Assembly: GCF_040730185.1 (NCBI RefSeq)
Contig: NZ_CP160402.1
Span: forward strand, 4,278,001 to 4,342,000
DNA: 64,000 nucleotides
Direction: 5' to 3'
Origin: Streptomyces sp. Je 1-332
Lineage (GTDB): Bacteria > Actinomycetota > Actinomycetes > Streptomycetales > Streptomycetaceae
In this document: positions 7,520 to 16,542 of the stretch, one piece after another
How positions within the stretch are numbered: position 1 is the first letter of the stretch
Layout of the letters: the number at the start of each line of letters is the position of its first letter
Made by a program: the position numbers and the translations under genes
The notes under the pieces: generated by a model
Told to the model about the DNA's origin: nothing
Databases searched by the model: none
The model's input: the letters and a program-made list of their open reading frames with translations, nothing else

Positions 7520-8341
7520 ATGTCCCAAGAGGCGGACACCCCGAACCTCGACTTCGCAGGAACCACCCCTTACGAGGACTACGTGCAGGCGGACGTCCTC
7601 ACGCACCTCCAGCACCTGCGCTCCGACGATCCCGGAGAGATGGTCTTCCTGGTCACCACCCAGGTGATGGAGCTGTGGTTCACGGTCATCGTGCACGAGT
7701 GGGAGACCGCGTCGCACGCCCTGCGCCGCGACGACATCCCCACCGCCGTGGCCGCGCTCAAGCGCAGCCTGCGCGAGCTGGAGGCGCTGAACGCCTCCTG
7801 GCGCCCGCTGGCGCAGCTCACCCCCGCCCAGTTCAACTCCTACCGCGGTTCGCTCGGCGAGGGGTCCGGATTCCAGTCCGCGATGTACCGCCGCATGGAG
7901 TTCCTGCTCGGCGACAAGTCCGCGTCGATGCTGGTGCCGCACCGGGGCGCGCCGCGCGTCCACGCGGAGCTGGAGAAGGCGCTCCAGGAGCCGAGCCTGT
8001 ACGACGAGGTGCTCGCCCTGCTTTCCCGCCGCGGCCACGCCGTCCCGGACGCCGTCCTGCAGCGCGACCTGACGAAGAAGTACGAGCCGTCGCCCGAGGT
8101 CGAGAAGGTGTGGACCGACCTCTACTCGGGTGACGAGAGCTCTGAACTCGCCCGCCTGGGCGAGGTGATGACGGATGTCGCCGAGCTCGTGTGGCGCTGG
8201 CGCAATGACCATCTGGTGGCGACCCGGCGCGCGATGGGCTCCAAGACGGGCACGGGCGGCTCGGCGGGCGTGGCGTGGCTGGAGAAGCGCGCGCAGAAGA
8301 ACGTGTTCCCCGAGCTGTGGACTGCGAGGAGCCATGTCTGA
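7520..8341 (+). CDS. kynA: Tryptophan 2,3-dioxygenase
   Basis: A 273-residue haem enzyme that oxidises L-tryptophan to N-formylkynurenine, the first step of the kynurenine route. The TTPYEDYVQADVL and QVMELWFTVIVHE segments form the substrate pocket, FNSYRGSLGEGSGFQSAMYR is the characteristic loop, and VWRWRNDHLVATRRAMG carries the proximal haem His. Length matches the family. AAGGAG lies 8 bases before ATG 7520; the frame is open further upstream but that part looks non-coding. It is the first gene of a tight module: the kynureninase start overlaps its stop by 8 bases. Confidence 0.95.
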   Translation: MSQEADTPNLDFAGTTPYEDYVQADVLTHLQHLRSDDPGEMVFLVTTQVMELWFTVIVHEWETASHALRRDDIPTAVAALKRSLRELEALNASWRPLAQLTPAQFNSYRGSLGEGSGFQSAMYRRMEFLLGDKSASMLVPHRGAPRVHAELEKALQEPSLYDEVLALLSRRGHAVPDAVLQRDLTKKYEPSPEVEKVWTDLYSGDESSELARLGEVMTDVAELVWRWRNDHLVATRRAMGSKTGTGGSAGVAWLEKRAQKNVFPELWTARSHV

Positions 8342-9545
8342 GGCCGACCTCAAGGCGATAGCGGCGAAGCGGGATGCTGAGGATGAACTCCGGGGCAAGA
8401 GGGACGAGTTCGTCCTGGATGACTCCGTCTACCTGGACGGAAATTCGCTGGGCGCGCTCCCGGCGGTCGTCCAGGCCCGCGTGGCAGACGTCATCACCCG
8501 CCAGTGGGGCCAACTCCGCATCCGCTCCTGGGACGAGAGCGGCTGGTGGACCGCCCCCGAGCGGATCGGCGACCGCATAGCCCCGCTCGTGGGCGCGGCG
8601 CCCGGCCAGATCGTCGTCGGCGACTCGACGAGCGTGAACGTCTTCAAGGCCCTGGTGGCCGCCGTACGCATGGCCCGTGACTCGGGCGAGGGGCGGGACG
8701 AGATCGTCGTTGACGCGACGACGTTCCCCACGGACGGGTACATCGCCGAGTCCGCGGCGCGGATGACGGACTGCCGTCTGGTGCCGGTCGCCCCGGGCGA
8801 GGTGCGCGGTGTACTCGGCCCGCGCACGGCCGTGGTCCTGCTCAACCACGCCGACTACCGCACCGGCCGCCTGCACGATCTGCCCGGCCTGACGGCGGCC
8901 GTGCACGACGCGGGCGCGCTCGTGGTCTGGGACCTGTGCCATACCGCCGGTGCGCTGCCCGTCGGGCTCGACGCGCACGGTGTGGACCTCGCGGTCGGGT
9001 GCACCTACAAGTACCTGAACGGGGGGCCTGGTTCACCTGCCTACATCTACGTACGGGCGGATCTTCAGGCCCGCTTCGACTCCCCGCTGCCCGGCTGGAA
9101 CTCGCACGCCGAGCCCTTCGGGATGCGGCCGGAGTTCGAGGCGGCGGACGGCGCCGTGCGGGGCCGGGTCGGTACGCCGGACATCTTGTCGATGCTGGCC
9201 CTGGACGCCGCCCTCGACGTGTGGGACGGGGTCTCCATCGACGCCGTACGGGCCAAGTCCCTTGCCCTGACGGACTTCTTCGTCGAGTGCGTGCGCGCCT
9301 ACGTCCCCGAGGGCAGGGTCGAGGTGCTCACCCCGGCCGCCCACGAGGAGCGCGGCAGCCAGGTCGCCCTGCGGTGCCACGACGCGGGTGACGTGATGCG
9401 GCGCCTGGTCGAGCAGGGCGTGGTCGGCGACTTCAGGGCGCCGGACGTGCTCCGCTTCGGCTTCACGCCGCTGTACGTCGGCTTCGCCGATGTGGAGCGG
9501 GCGGCAGGGGTGTTGGCGCGGACGCTGGGCGACTCCGCGAGCTGA
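8334..9545 (+). CDS. kynU: Kynureninase
   Basis: A 403-residue fold type I PLP enzyme that splits kynurenine into anthranilate and alanine. YLDGNSLGALP near residue 34 is the family N-terminal motif, VVWDLCHTAGALPV contains the cofactor-contacting Asp and His, and VGCTYKYLNGGPGSPA contains the Schiff-base lysine. LRFGFTPLYVGFADV near the end is also typical. ATG 8334 overlaps the dioxygenase stop by 8 bases and has AGGAGCC just before it, so the two are translationally coupled. A formamidase-like hydrolase follows 122 bases downstream, completing the tryptophan-to-anthranilate route. Confidence 0.95.
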   Translation: MSEADLKAIAAKRDAEDELRGKRDEFVLDDSVYLDGNSLGALPAVVQARVADVITRQWGQLRIRSWDESGWWTAPERIGDRIAPLVGAAPGQIVVGDSTSVNVFKALVAAVRMARDSGEGRDEIVVDATTFPTDGYIAESAARMTDCRLVPVAPGEVRGVLGPRTAVVLLNHADYRTGRLHDLPGLTAAVHDAGALVVWDLCHTAGALPVGLDAHGVDLAVGCTYKYLNGGPGSPAYIYVRADLQARFDSPLPGWNSHAEPFGMRPEFEAADGAVRGRVGTPDILSMLALDAALDVWDGVSIDAVRAKSLALTDFFVECVRAYVPEGRVEVLTPAAHEERGSQVALRCHDAGDVMRRLVEQGVVGDFRAPDVLRFGFTPLYVGFADVERAAGVLARTLGDSAS

Positions 9546-9667
9546 CGGCGGCAGCCGTTACCGGGCAGGGGCGGGGTAGGGGAAGATCAAACGGACACCC
9601 CGCTGGGGAGACCGGACGAACACCCCGCCCCAGCTCCTGGCACCCAACCCCGCAGAGAGGTCCTCGT

Positions 9668-10546
9668 ATGCCGGACGACGCCGCCGCAGTGGCCCGTGAT
9701 GCCGCCGAGGCCGACGCCGCCTTGTCGCACCCCGCGGTGACGCCCGACGCCACCGCCGCGTACGGCGAGCACCCCGACCAGGTGGTCGACTTCTACGAGC
9801 CCCGGACCGGCGGTGACGCCCCGGCCCCGCTGGTCGTCGTGCTGCACGGGGGCGCCTGGCGTGCTCCGTACGACCGCCTGCACATCACGCCCTTCGCGGA
9901 CTTCCTCGCCCGGCGCGGCTTCGCCGTGGCCAACGTCGAGTACCGCCGCGGTGGTTCCATCCCCACTCAGGGCGAGGGGCTCGTCGCGGGGCGCTGGCCC
10001 GAGACCTTCGACGACGTGGCCGCCGCCTTCGACGCGCTGCCGGATCTCGTACGGGAGCATCTGCCGGTGGCCGACACGCGCCGCACCGTCGTCACCGGCC
10101 ACTCCGCGGGCGGCCACCTCGCCCTGTGGGCCGGGGCCCGGCATGTGCTGCCCGAGGGCTCCCCCTGGCGCATCGGCAGGCCCGCTCCCTTCCGGGGTGT
10201 CGTCGCTCTCGCGCCCATCGCCGACTTCCGCGCGGCGCAGGAGCTGGGCGTCTGCTCGGACGCGTCCCTGCAACTGCTCGGCGGCAGGGACAAGTTCGAG
10301 GAGCGGCTGCCGCACGCCGACCCCGCGGCCCTGCTGCCGACCGGCATCGCCACGACCGTCGTCCAGGGGCGTACGGACATCGTCGTGCCGGAGGCGGTCG
10401 CCGAGGCGTACGCCGACGCGGCGGCCAAGGCGGGCGAGGTGGTGGGGTTGACGCTTCTGGAGGACGTGGGCCACTTCCCGCTCATCGACCCGGCGGCCGA
10501 CGCGTGCGCGGTGGTGGCGGAGGAGATCTCGCAGCTGGCGTTCTGA
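9668..10546 (+). CDS. Alpha/beta hydrolase, probable kynurenine formamidase
   Basis: A 292-residue alpha/beta hydrolase. VVLHGGAWR is the HGGxW oxyanion motif of the kynurenine-formamidase / hormone-sensitive-lipase group, VTGHSAGGHLALW holds the nucleophile Ser, VVQGRTDIVVP the acid region and EDVGHFPLIDP the catalytic His. No signal peptide, so cytoplasmic. Its place right after tryptophan dioxygenase and kynureninase makes hydrolysis of N-formylkynurenine to kynurenine the most economical role; family membership alone would allow another ester or amide. AGAGGTCC precedes ATG 9668. It converges with the P450 gene with only 13 bases between the stops. Confidence 0.8.
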   Translation: MPDDAAAVARDAAEADAALSHPAVTPDATAAYGEHPDQVVDFYEPRTGGDAPAPLVVVLHGGAWRAPYDRLHITPFADFLARRGFAVANVEYRRGGSIPTQGEGLVAGRWPETFDDVAAAFDALPDLVREHLPVADTRRTVVTGHSAGGHLALWAGARHVLPEGSPWRIGRPAPFRGVVALAPIADFRAAQELGVCSDASLQLLGGRDKFEERLPHADPAALLPTGIATTVVQGRTDIVVPEAVAEAYADAAAKAGEVVGLTLLEDVGHFPLIDPAADACAVVAEEISQLAF

Positions 10547-10559
10547 GTCTTCGGGGGGC

Positions 10560-11777
10560 TCAGACCTCCACGAGCAGCTCCCGCAGCCCCCGGATCACGA
10601 AGTTCGGCTTGCGCTCCGGCTCGGCGGCGAGCGTCAGGCCGGGCGCCCTGCGGAGCAACGCTCCGAGCGACGCCGCGAGTTCGATGCGGGCCAGGGGTGC
10701 GCCGATGCAGTAGTGGATGCCCGCGCTGAAGGAGATGTGCGGGTTCTCGGCGCGGGCCAGGTCCAGTTCGGCGGGGGCGGAGAACAGCGCGGGGTCGTGG
10801 TTCGCCGATCCGAAGAGGAGGGCGACCTCGCTGCCGCGCGGGATCACGGTGCCGTCGATCTCGATGTCGTCCAGAACCCACCGCTCGAAGAGCTGGAGCG
10901 GGGTGTCGTACCGCATCAACTCCTCGACGGCGGTGGGGATCAGGCGCTCGGGGTCCGCGCGCAGGGCGGCCAGTTGCGCCGGGTTGCGGAACAGCGCGTA
11001 CCAGCCGTTGACGGTGGCGTTGACCGTCGCCTCGTGCCCCGCGTTGAGCAGCAGCACGCAGGTGGAGATCATCTCCTGCTCGCTCAGGGACTCACCTCCC
11101 TCGTACGCGGCGATGAGCCCCGAGATCAGGTCGTCGCCGGGCTTCTCGCGGCGCACGGCGATGAGTTCGCGCAGGTACGCGGAGAATTCGAGCGAGGCCG
11201 TGACGGCGCGGGCCGCGGTCCCCTCGGACGGGTTCAGCTCGTACATCCCGCAGATGTCGGCCGACCAGGGCCGCAGCTGCTCCCGGTCGGCCTCCGGGAT
11301 GCCCAGCATCTGTGCGATGACGGAGACCGGCAGCGGCTCGGCGACGCGGGCGGCGAGGTCGCCGCCCCCCTCGGCCACGAGGTCCCGTACGAGCCGGTCG
11401 GCCAACTCCTCGACGTACAGCCTGAGTTGCTCCACGGTGCGAGGCGTGAAGGCCTTCGACACCAGGCGGCGGATGCGGGTGTGGGTTGGGGCCTCCAGGT
11501 CGAGCATGCCGTTGTCGTTCAGGACGTGGAACGGCTCGTGCTCGGGCGGCGGCGCCTGCCGCCCGAACTCCTCGTGCGTGAAACGGTGCAGATAGGTCCG
11601 CCCGAGCCGCCGGTCCCGCAGCAGCGCGGAGACGTCCGCGTGGTGCGGGATCAGCCACTGGTCGGTGGCCCCGAAGTAGTGCACGCGCCCGGTGGCCCGC
11701 AGTCGCGCATAGGCCGGGTAGGGGTCGGCGATGAACTCCGGGGACCAGGGGGCGAAGTCGGCGAGAGGGGCGTCCAT
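10560..11777 (-). CDS. Cytochrome P450
   Basis: A 405-residue soluble bacterial P450. ISFSAGIHYCIGAPLARIE contains the haem-ligand Cys; the canonical FGxGxHxCxG starts here with Ser and has Ile before the His. The I-helix is LLNAGHEATVNATVN, with Glu-Ala-Thr in place of the usual acid-Thr pair, and ELMRYDTPLQ contains the Glu and Arg of the K-helix pair. It needs ferredoxin and reductase from elsewhere. I recall a P450 of the CYP107 group at this locus in S. coelicolor, but the subfamily is not verified. The minus-strand hexamer TAGCGT ends 6 bases before the ATG, so it is probably leaderless. Substrate unknown. Confidence 0.93.
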   Translation of the reverse strand: MDAPLADFAPWSPEFIADPYPAYARLRATGRVHYFGATDQWLIPHHADVSALLRDRRLGRTYLHRFTHEEFGRQAPPPEHEPFHVLNDNGMLDLEAPTHTRIRRLVSKAFTPRTVEQLRLYVEELADRLVRDLVAEGGGDLAARVAEPLPVSVIAQMLGIPEADREQLRPWSADICGMYELNPSEGTAARAVTASLEFSAYLRELIAVRREKPGDDLISGLIAAYEGGESLSEQEMISTCVLLLNAGHEATVNATVNGWYALFRNPAQLAALRADPERLIPTAVEELMRYDTPLQLFERWVLDDIEIDGTVIPRGSEVALLFGSANHDPALFSAPAELDLARAENPHISFSAGIHYCIGAPLARIELAASLGALLRRAPGLTLAAEPERKPNFVIRGLRELLVEV

Positions 11778-11783
11778 GGAGGG

Positions 11784-11789
11784 ACGCTA
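11784..11789 (-). promoter_or_regulatory. -10 element TAGCGT for the P450 gene
   Basis: On the minus strand TAGCGT ends 6 bases before the P450 ATG at 11777. Confidence 0.45.
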
Positions 11790-11817
11790 GTCGCAGGCGG
11801 GCCCGCTCCGGAAGAGG

Positions 11818-12486
11818 TCAGCCCGGCGTGACCAGCCGCGCCTCGTACGCGAAGACCGCCGCCTGGGTGCGGTCCCGCAGGCCCAGTTTCACCAGGATGC
11901 GGCTCACGTGCGTCTTGATCGTGGACTCGGCGACCACGAGGCGCGAGGCGATCTCCCCGTTGGACAGGCCCTGGGCGATGAGGACGAGCACCTCGGTCTC
12001 GCGCTCGGTGAGCTCGCCGTACGCCTGCGCCTGCGCGGTCGCCGAGAGGCGCGGCGTCTCGCCCAGCTTGGAGAACTCCGTGATGAGGCGGCGCGTGACG
12101 GAGGGCGCGAGCAGGGCCTCGCCGGCGGCCACGACCCGTACACCGTCCGCGAGTTGGCGCGCCGAGGCGTCCTTGAGCAGGAAACCGGAGGCCCCCGCCC
12201 GCAACGCCTGGTAGACGTACTCGTCCAGGTCGAACGTGGTGAGGACGAGGACCTTCGACGTGACGTCGGCGGCGACGATCTCGCGGGTGGCCTCGATGCC
12301 GTTCAGCACGGGCATGCGGATGTCCATCAGGACGACGTCCGGGCTGAGCTCGCGGACGCGGTCGACCGCCTCGCGGCCGTTGACGGCCTCGCCGACGACC
12401 TCGAAGTCCGGCATGGCGTTGAGCAGGACGGAGAAGCCTTCGCGGACCATCATCTGGTCGTCGGCGATCAGTACGCGGATCGTCAT
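11818..12486 (-). CDS. NarL/LuxR-type response regulator
   Basis: A 222-residue regulator. The receiver domain spans residues 1-120, with acidic DD near the start (IADDQMM), the phosphoacceptor Asp in VVLMDIRMPVLNG, Thr in VLVLTTF and Lys in GFLLKDAS. The C-terminal LuxR helix-turn-helix reads LTERETEVLVLIAQGLSNGEIA and STIKTHVSRILVKL. It starts with ATG overlapping the stop of the histidine kinase by 4 bases, so the pair is co-translated and almost surely cognate. The targets are not visible; the ABC exporter directly upstream of the kinase is a plausible one. Confidence 0.93.
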   Translation of the reverse strand: MTIRVLIADDQMMVREGFSVLLNAMPDFEVVGEAVNGREAVDRVRELSPDVVLMDIRMPVLNGIEATREIVAADVTSKVLVLTTFDLDEYVYQALRAGASGFLLKDASARQLADGVRVVAAGEALLAPSVTRRLITEFSKLGETPRLSATAQAQAYGELTERETEVLVLIAQGLSNGEIASRLVVAESTIKTHVSRILVKLGLRDRTQAAVFAYEARLVTPG

Positions 12487-13811
12487 TCCTGGCCTCCGGT
12501 GGGCTGCGACGCGGACACGACCGGCAGGAAGACGGTGACTTCGTAGCCACCGTCGGCGGTCTCCGCCGTCGTCATCTCGCCGTCCAGCATCGTGACACGC
12601 TCCCGCATGCCGGTGAGTCCGTGCCCCGCTCCGGGCGAGGGCTTGACCAGGCCGGTCGCGGGCCCGTTGACGATGCGCAGTCCAAGGCCGCCCAGCACGT
12701 AGCCGACCTCGACGCGGGCCGTGGCGCCGGGCGCGTGGCGCAGGGTGTTGCTCAGCGCCTCCTGCACGATGCGGTACGCGGAGAGCTCGACGCCCTGCGG
12801 GAGTTCGCGGACGGCTCCGGTGACGACCTTCTCGACGTCGAGGCCGGTCTCGCGGACGTTCGCGATGAGCCGGTCGAGGTCGCCGAGGGTGGGCTGCGGG
12901 GCGTCCGGAGCCTCGTAGTCCTCCGCGCGTACGACACCGAGGACGCGGCGCAGCTCCGTCAGGGCGGCCACGGCGTTCTCGCGGATCGTGACGAACGCCT
13001 GCTCCAGCTCCGGGGGCGGGTTCTCGACGCGGTAGGGCGCGGCCTCCGCCTGGATGGCGACCACCGACATGTGGTGCGCGACCACGTCGTGCAGTTCGCG
13101 CGCGATGTTCGTCCGCTCCTCCAGGAGGGTGCGCTTGCCGCGCTCCATCTCGGTGACCGTCCGCTGGACGCTGACCTCGTGCTTGGCCTCGCGGCGGATG
13201 TGCACGAGGGAGGCGGCGAGGAGGGCGAGCGCGGAGAAGAACAGCATCTGCGGCAGGTTGGTCGAGTACCCCGGGCTGAGGAAGACCTCGGCGGCGATGC
13301 CGTAGAGGGCCGTGCCCACCCACATCCAGGCGCCGGTGCGGGGGCGGGTCCGCAGGGTGATCACCGTCATCACGGCGAGGTGCGCGATGAAGACGCTGTC
13401 GGCCCACGGATAGCCGCTGTCCCAGTGGCTGCCGATGGCGCCGGAGAAGGGCGTGCTCGCGACCAGGACCCACCAGGCGGCGATGGGCCTGAGCAGGGTC
13501 ATGGCGACGGCGGCGGCCGGGACGAGCCCGGTGAGGACGTAGTCGAGGCCGCCGGAGTCGTCCGCGTACGCGACGAGGAAGGTGAAGAAGGCGGCCGTCA
13601 GGACCGCCGCGTGCGGGGCCCAGCCGGCGTACTGGCGTATGCGGGCCGGGAGGCGCCGGGTGAGGGCCCCGTCCGTACGCATCGCTTGCAGCGGTCGGTA
13701 GTCGAAGGCGCCCCGGAAGAGGTCCTGCCGAAGCCCCCCGAGCGCGCCCACGGCCAGGCGGTACTCCGGGCTGCGGTTGCTGCTGGGGGCGTTCTTGGTC
13801 GCGTCAGTCAC
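12483..13811 (-). CDS. NarL-partner sensor histidine kinase
   Basis: A 442-residue kinase with about five hydrophobic helices in residues 50-210, a HisKA_3 dimerisation segment (NIARELHDVVAHHMSVVAIQ, phosphoacceptor His after GluLeu) and a C-terminal HATPase domain (VQEALSNTLRHAPG N-box, GHGLTGMRERV G-box). There is no large extracytoplasmic loop, so it probably senses something in or at the membrane. The stop overlaps the regulator start by 4 bases. GTG 13811 is chosen because TACCTT ends 7 bases before it on the minus strand. Confidence 0.92.
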   Translation of the reverse strand: MTDATKNAPSSNRSPEYRLAVGALGGLRQDLFRGAFDYRPLQAMRTDGALTRRLPARIRQYAGWAPHAAVLTAAFFTFLVAYADDSGGLDYVLTGLVPAAAVAMTLLRPIAAWWVLVASTPFSGAIGSHWDSGYPWADSVFIAHLAVMTVITLRTRPRTGAWMWVGTALYGIAAEVFLSPGYSTNLPQMLFFSALALLAASLVHIRREAKHEVSVQRTVTEMERGKRTLLEERTNIARELHDVVAHHMSVVAIQAEAAPYRVENPPPELEQAFVTIRENAVAALTELRRVLGVVRAEDYEAPDAPQPTLGDLDRLIANVRETGLDVEKVVTGAVRELPQGVELSAYRIVQEALSNTLRHAPGATARVEVGYVLGGLGLRIVNGPATGLVKPSPGAGHGLTGMRERVTMLDGEMTTAETADGGYEVTVFLPVVSASQPTGGQE

Positions 13812-13818
13812 GTCTACG

Positions 13819-13824
13819 AAGGTA
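13819..13824 (-). promoter_or_regulatory. -10 element TACCTT for the histidine kinase operon
   Basis: Minus-strand TACCTT ends 7 bases before GTG 13811; a leaderless operon start is likely. Confidence 0.45.
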
Positions 13825-13895
13825 CGGGGGCCGGAGAGGGAGGTCGTCCCGCCAGGGAGGGGTCCTCGGGGGTCCGTCGCAGGTACTACGTGGGG

Positions 13896-15506
13896 CTACG
13901 TGGTCAGGTCCCTGCGGCGCAGGCTCGCCAGGCCCGTGGCCGTCAGGGCCGCGGCCAGGGCGAGGAGCGTCCACACCGGCCCCCAGGCCATCGCAGATCC
14001 CGGCACCTTCGGGAGGTGGCCGAAGGGAGAGACGTCCATCGCCACCGGGGGGAGATCCAGCGCCGGGCCGATCCAGCCGATCGCCAGGCAGAGCCCTGCC
14101 ACCCCCCAGGCCCCCACCGCCGCCCGGGGGAAGGCCCCCACCAGCAGTACCGCGAGCCCGCCGAGCACCCAGACCGCCGCCACCTGCACCAGGCACGCCC
14201 CCAGGATCGGCCCGAGGTCCTTCCCGTACCCGAGGGCGAGACCGAGCCCGCCCACCAGCATCAGCAGCACCGCACCGCCGAAGGCGATGACCAGGTGGCC
14301 CCCGGCCCAGCGGAGCCGTCCCACCGCGCCCGCGAGCACCGGCTCCGCCCGCTGCGACGTCTCCTCGCCGTGCAGCCGCAGGACGGAGGCGACGACGTAC
14401 AGCGAGGCGACCATCCCGAGCAGGCCGACCATCGTGGCGAGGAAGGCGTCCGTGAGGCCGGACTGGCCGCCCATCCGCTCGATGACGTCCCGGGTACTGG
14501 CGTTGTCGCCGACGATGTCCGCCGCCCCCTCGACCATCCCGCCGAAGACGACACCGGCGACCAGATACCCGAGCGTCCAGCCGAGCACACTGCCCCGCTG
14601 CAACCGCCAAGCGAGCCCGCCCGCCGTGCCGATCACACCCTTCGCCGGCCCCGGCCGGGTCGGCAGGAAGCTCATCCCGACGTCCCGCCGCCCCGCCAGG
14701 CCGTACGCGCAAGCCCCCTGCGTCACGATCGCGGCGGCGATCAGGAGCAGCACCCACCACCGCTCACCGGCGTAGGCCCGCAGGTTCTCCGTCCAGCCGA
14801 GGGGCGAGAGCCAGGTCAGCACGGACTCCCCGCGCTCGCTCCCGGCGTCACCGGCGGCCTTGAGTACGTAAGCGGCCCCGAGGACCCCGGACGTCAGCCC
14901 CTTGGCGAGCCGCGCGCTCTCCGTGAGCTGGGCGACGATCGCCGCCGCGGTGGCGAAGAGCATGCCGGTGCCCGCCACGCCGAGCCCCAGCGCGAGCGCC
15001 CCCGCCGAGCCCTGCCCGGCCATCCCGCCCGCGACGAGCAGCCCCACGGCCGCGTTCGCCACGAACGCGGCGAGCAGCGCGGCGGTCAGCGGCGCACGCC
15101 GCCCCACCATCGCGGCGGAGAGCATCTCCTGGCGGCCGGTCTCCTCCTCCTCGCGCGTGTGCCGGACGACGATGATCAGACTCATCACGGCGGCGAGGAT
15201 CGCGGCGTAGACCCCGATGCGCCAGGCGGACAGCGCGCCGACGGAGTCACCGAACACCGGCGAGTACAGCGCCCGCATCGAGGAATTGGCGTTCATCGTC
15301 CGCATGGCCTCGGCCCGCTCGACGGCCGTTCCGTACGTCTTCTCCAGGGAGCCCGGCATCGCGAGCACCATCCCCGCGACGACGATGACCCAGACCGGCA
15401 TCATGACGCGGTCGCGGCGCAGGCCGAGCCTCAACAGGGCTCCGGTGCCCGCGAGTTGACGGGAGGCGCGGGGAGCGAACCCCGGAGCTCCGGTGACGGC
15501 AGTCAT
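13896..15506 (-). CDS. ABC exporter permease (polyketide-antibiotic-exporter type)
   Basis: A 536-residue integral membrane protein made of two similar halves, each with about six hydrophobic helices, with repeated EE(E)T(G/S)R-type cytoplasmic loops after helix two of each half ([11 protein letters not shown] and [11 protein letters not shown]). This layout is that of the actinobacterial exporters annotated as polyketide antibiotic or multidrug ABC permeases. The start overlaps the ATPase stop by 4 bases, so both are one operon. The substrate is unknown; control by the divergent MarR-type regulator suggests induction by a toxic or signalling compound. Confidence 0.88.
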   Translation of the reverse strand: MTAVTGAPGFAPRASRQLAGTGALLRLGLRRDRVMMPVWVIVVAGMVLAMPGSLEKTYGTAVERAEAMRTMNANSSMRALYSPVFGDSVGALSAWRIGVYAAILAAVMSLIIVVRHTREEEETGRQEMLSAAMVGRRAPLTAALLAAFVANAAVGLLVAGGMAGQGSAGALALGLGVAGTGMLFATAAAIVAQLTESARLAKGLTSGVLGAAYVLKAAGDAGSERGESVLTWLSPLGWTENLRAYAGERWWVLLLIAAAIVTQGACAYGLAGRRDVGMSFLPTRPGPAKGVIGTAGGLAWRLQRGSVLGWTLGYLVAGVVFGGMVEGAADIVGDNASTRDVIERMGGQSGLTDAFLATMVGLLGMVASLYVVASVLRLHGEETSQRAEPVLAGAVGRLRWAGGHLVIAFGGAVLLMLVGGLGLALGYGKDLGPILGACLVQVAAVWVLGGLAVLLVGAFPRAAVGAWGVAGLCLAIGWIGPALDLPPVAMDVSPFGHLPKVPGSAMAWGPVWTLLALAAALTATGLASLRRRDLTT

Positions 15507-16423
15507 CGCGCGACCGCCCCCGTGTCGTCCTGGTAGTGCCGCAGGAAGAGTTCCTCCAGCGTCGGCGGCGTGGAGAGGAGCGAGCGGACCCCGGATTCGG
15601 TGAGCGAACGCAGCACGGCGTCCAGCTTGTCGGTGTCGACCTGGAGCGTGACGCGATGCCCGCCCGCGTCACCCTGTCCGGACACGTCGATGTCGTGGAC
15701 GCCGGGCAGCCGCGCGAGCCCGTTGGGCGGCCCCGCAAGATCGGCGGTGACGCTGGTCCGGGTCAGATGGCGCAGGTCGGCGAGCGAGCCGGACTCGACG
15801 GTCTGCCCCTTCCTGATGATGCTGACGCGGTCGCAGAGCGTCTCCACCTCGCTGAGGATGTGCGAGGACAGGAGGATGGTGCGGCCCCGCTCCCGCTCCT
15901 CCTCGACGCACGCCTGGAAGACCTCCTCCATGAGCGGGTCGAGCCCGGAGGTCGGCTCATCGAGGATCAGCACGTCGACGTCCGAGGCGAAGGCGGCGAC
16001 GAGGGCGACCTTCTGCCGGTTGCCCTTGGAGTACGTGCGGCCCTTCTTGGTCGGGTCGAGTTCGAACCGCTCGACGAGGTCCGCCCTGCGCCCCCGGTCG
16101 AGGCCGCCGCGCAGCTTCCCGTAGAGGTCGATGACCTCGCCGCCGGAGAGGTTGCGCCACAGGGTGACGTCACCGGGGACGTACGCAACGCGCCGGTGGA
16201 GTTCGACCGCGTCGCTCCACGGGTCCTTGCCGAGGAGCTGTGCGGCGCCGGAGTCGGCGCGGAGCAGGCCGAGCAGGACGCGGATGGTCGTGGACTTCCC
16301 GGAGCCGTTGGGGCCGAGGAAGCCGTGGACCTCGCCGGTCTCGACGTCCAGGTCGAGACCGTCGAGCGCGTGTGTCCGGCCGAACGACTTGTGCAGCCCG
16401 GAGACGGTGATTGCCTTCGTCAT
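15503..16423 (-). CDS. ABC transporter ATPase
   Basis: A 306-residue ATP-binding subunit. Walker A is GPNGSGKST (about residues 38-46), the signature loop is degenerate ([17 protein letters not shown], where LSGGQ would be), Walker B is [13 protein letters not shown], and [13 protein letters not shown] holds the switch His. A roughly 80-residue C-terminal extension is typical of drug-export ATPases of the DrrA/CcmA type. Minus-strand TACGTT ends 7 bases before ATG 16423, with TTCACA 17 bases further upstream as the -35, so it is probably leaderless. A perfect palindrome covers the -35 and spacer. Confidence 0.93.
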   Translation of the reverse strand: MTKAITVSGLHKSFGRTHALDGLDLDVETGEVHGFLGPNGSGKSTTIRVLLGLLRADSGAAQLLGKDPWSDAVELHRRVAYVPGDVTLWRNLSGGEVIDLYGKLRGGLDRGRRADLVERFELDPTKKGRTYSKGNRQKVALVAAFASDVDVLILDEPTSGLDPLMEEVFQACVEEERERGRTILLSSHILSEVETLCDRVSIIRKGQTVESGSLADLRHLTRTSVTADLAGPPNGLARLPGVHDIDVSGQGDAGGHRVTLQVDTDKLDAVLRSLTESGVRSLLSTPPTLEELFLRHYQDDTGAVAR

Positions 16424-16430
16424 GTTTCAG

Positions 16431-16459
16431 AACGTACGCGACTTTCACAAATTTGTGAA
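16431..16459 (-). promoter_or_regulatory. ABC operon promoter with overlapping 16-bp palindromic operator
   Basis: On the minus strand, TTCACA (16459-16454) and TACGTT (16436-16431) are separated by exactly 17 bases. The perfect palindrome TTCACAAATTTGTGAA (16444-16459) covers the -35 and the start of the spacer. It lies between this operon and the divergent MarR-type gene, the expected position for that regulator's binding site. Confidence 0.7.
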
Positions 16460-16542
16460 GTTAAGGAAGCGTATAAACTCGGCGGCGGAGGGATCGCACG
16501 ACCCGCACGACCGCACGACCACACAGGGGAGATGATCAGCAG

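Noticed and set aside
12621..15536. A very long open frame (971 codons) on the plus strand across the kinase and ABC permease genes
   Set aside because: It is antisense to well-supported genes, has no ribosome-binding site and shows low-complexity Arg/Gly/Ala translation typical of the shadow frame in high-GC DNA.
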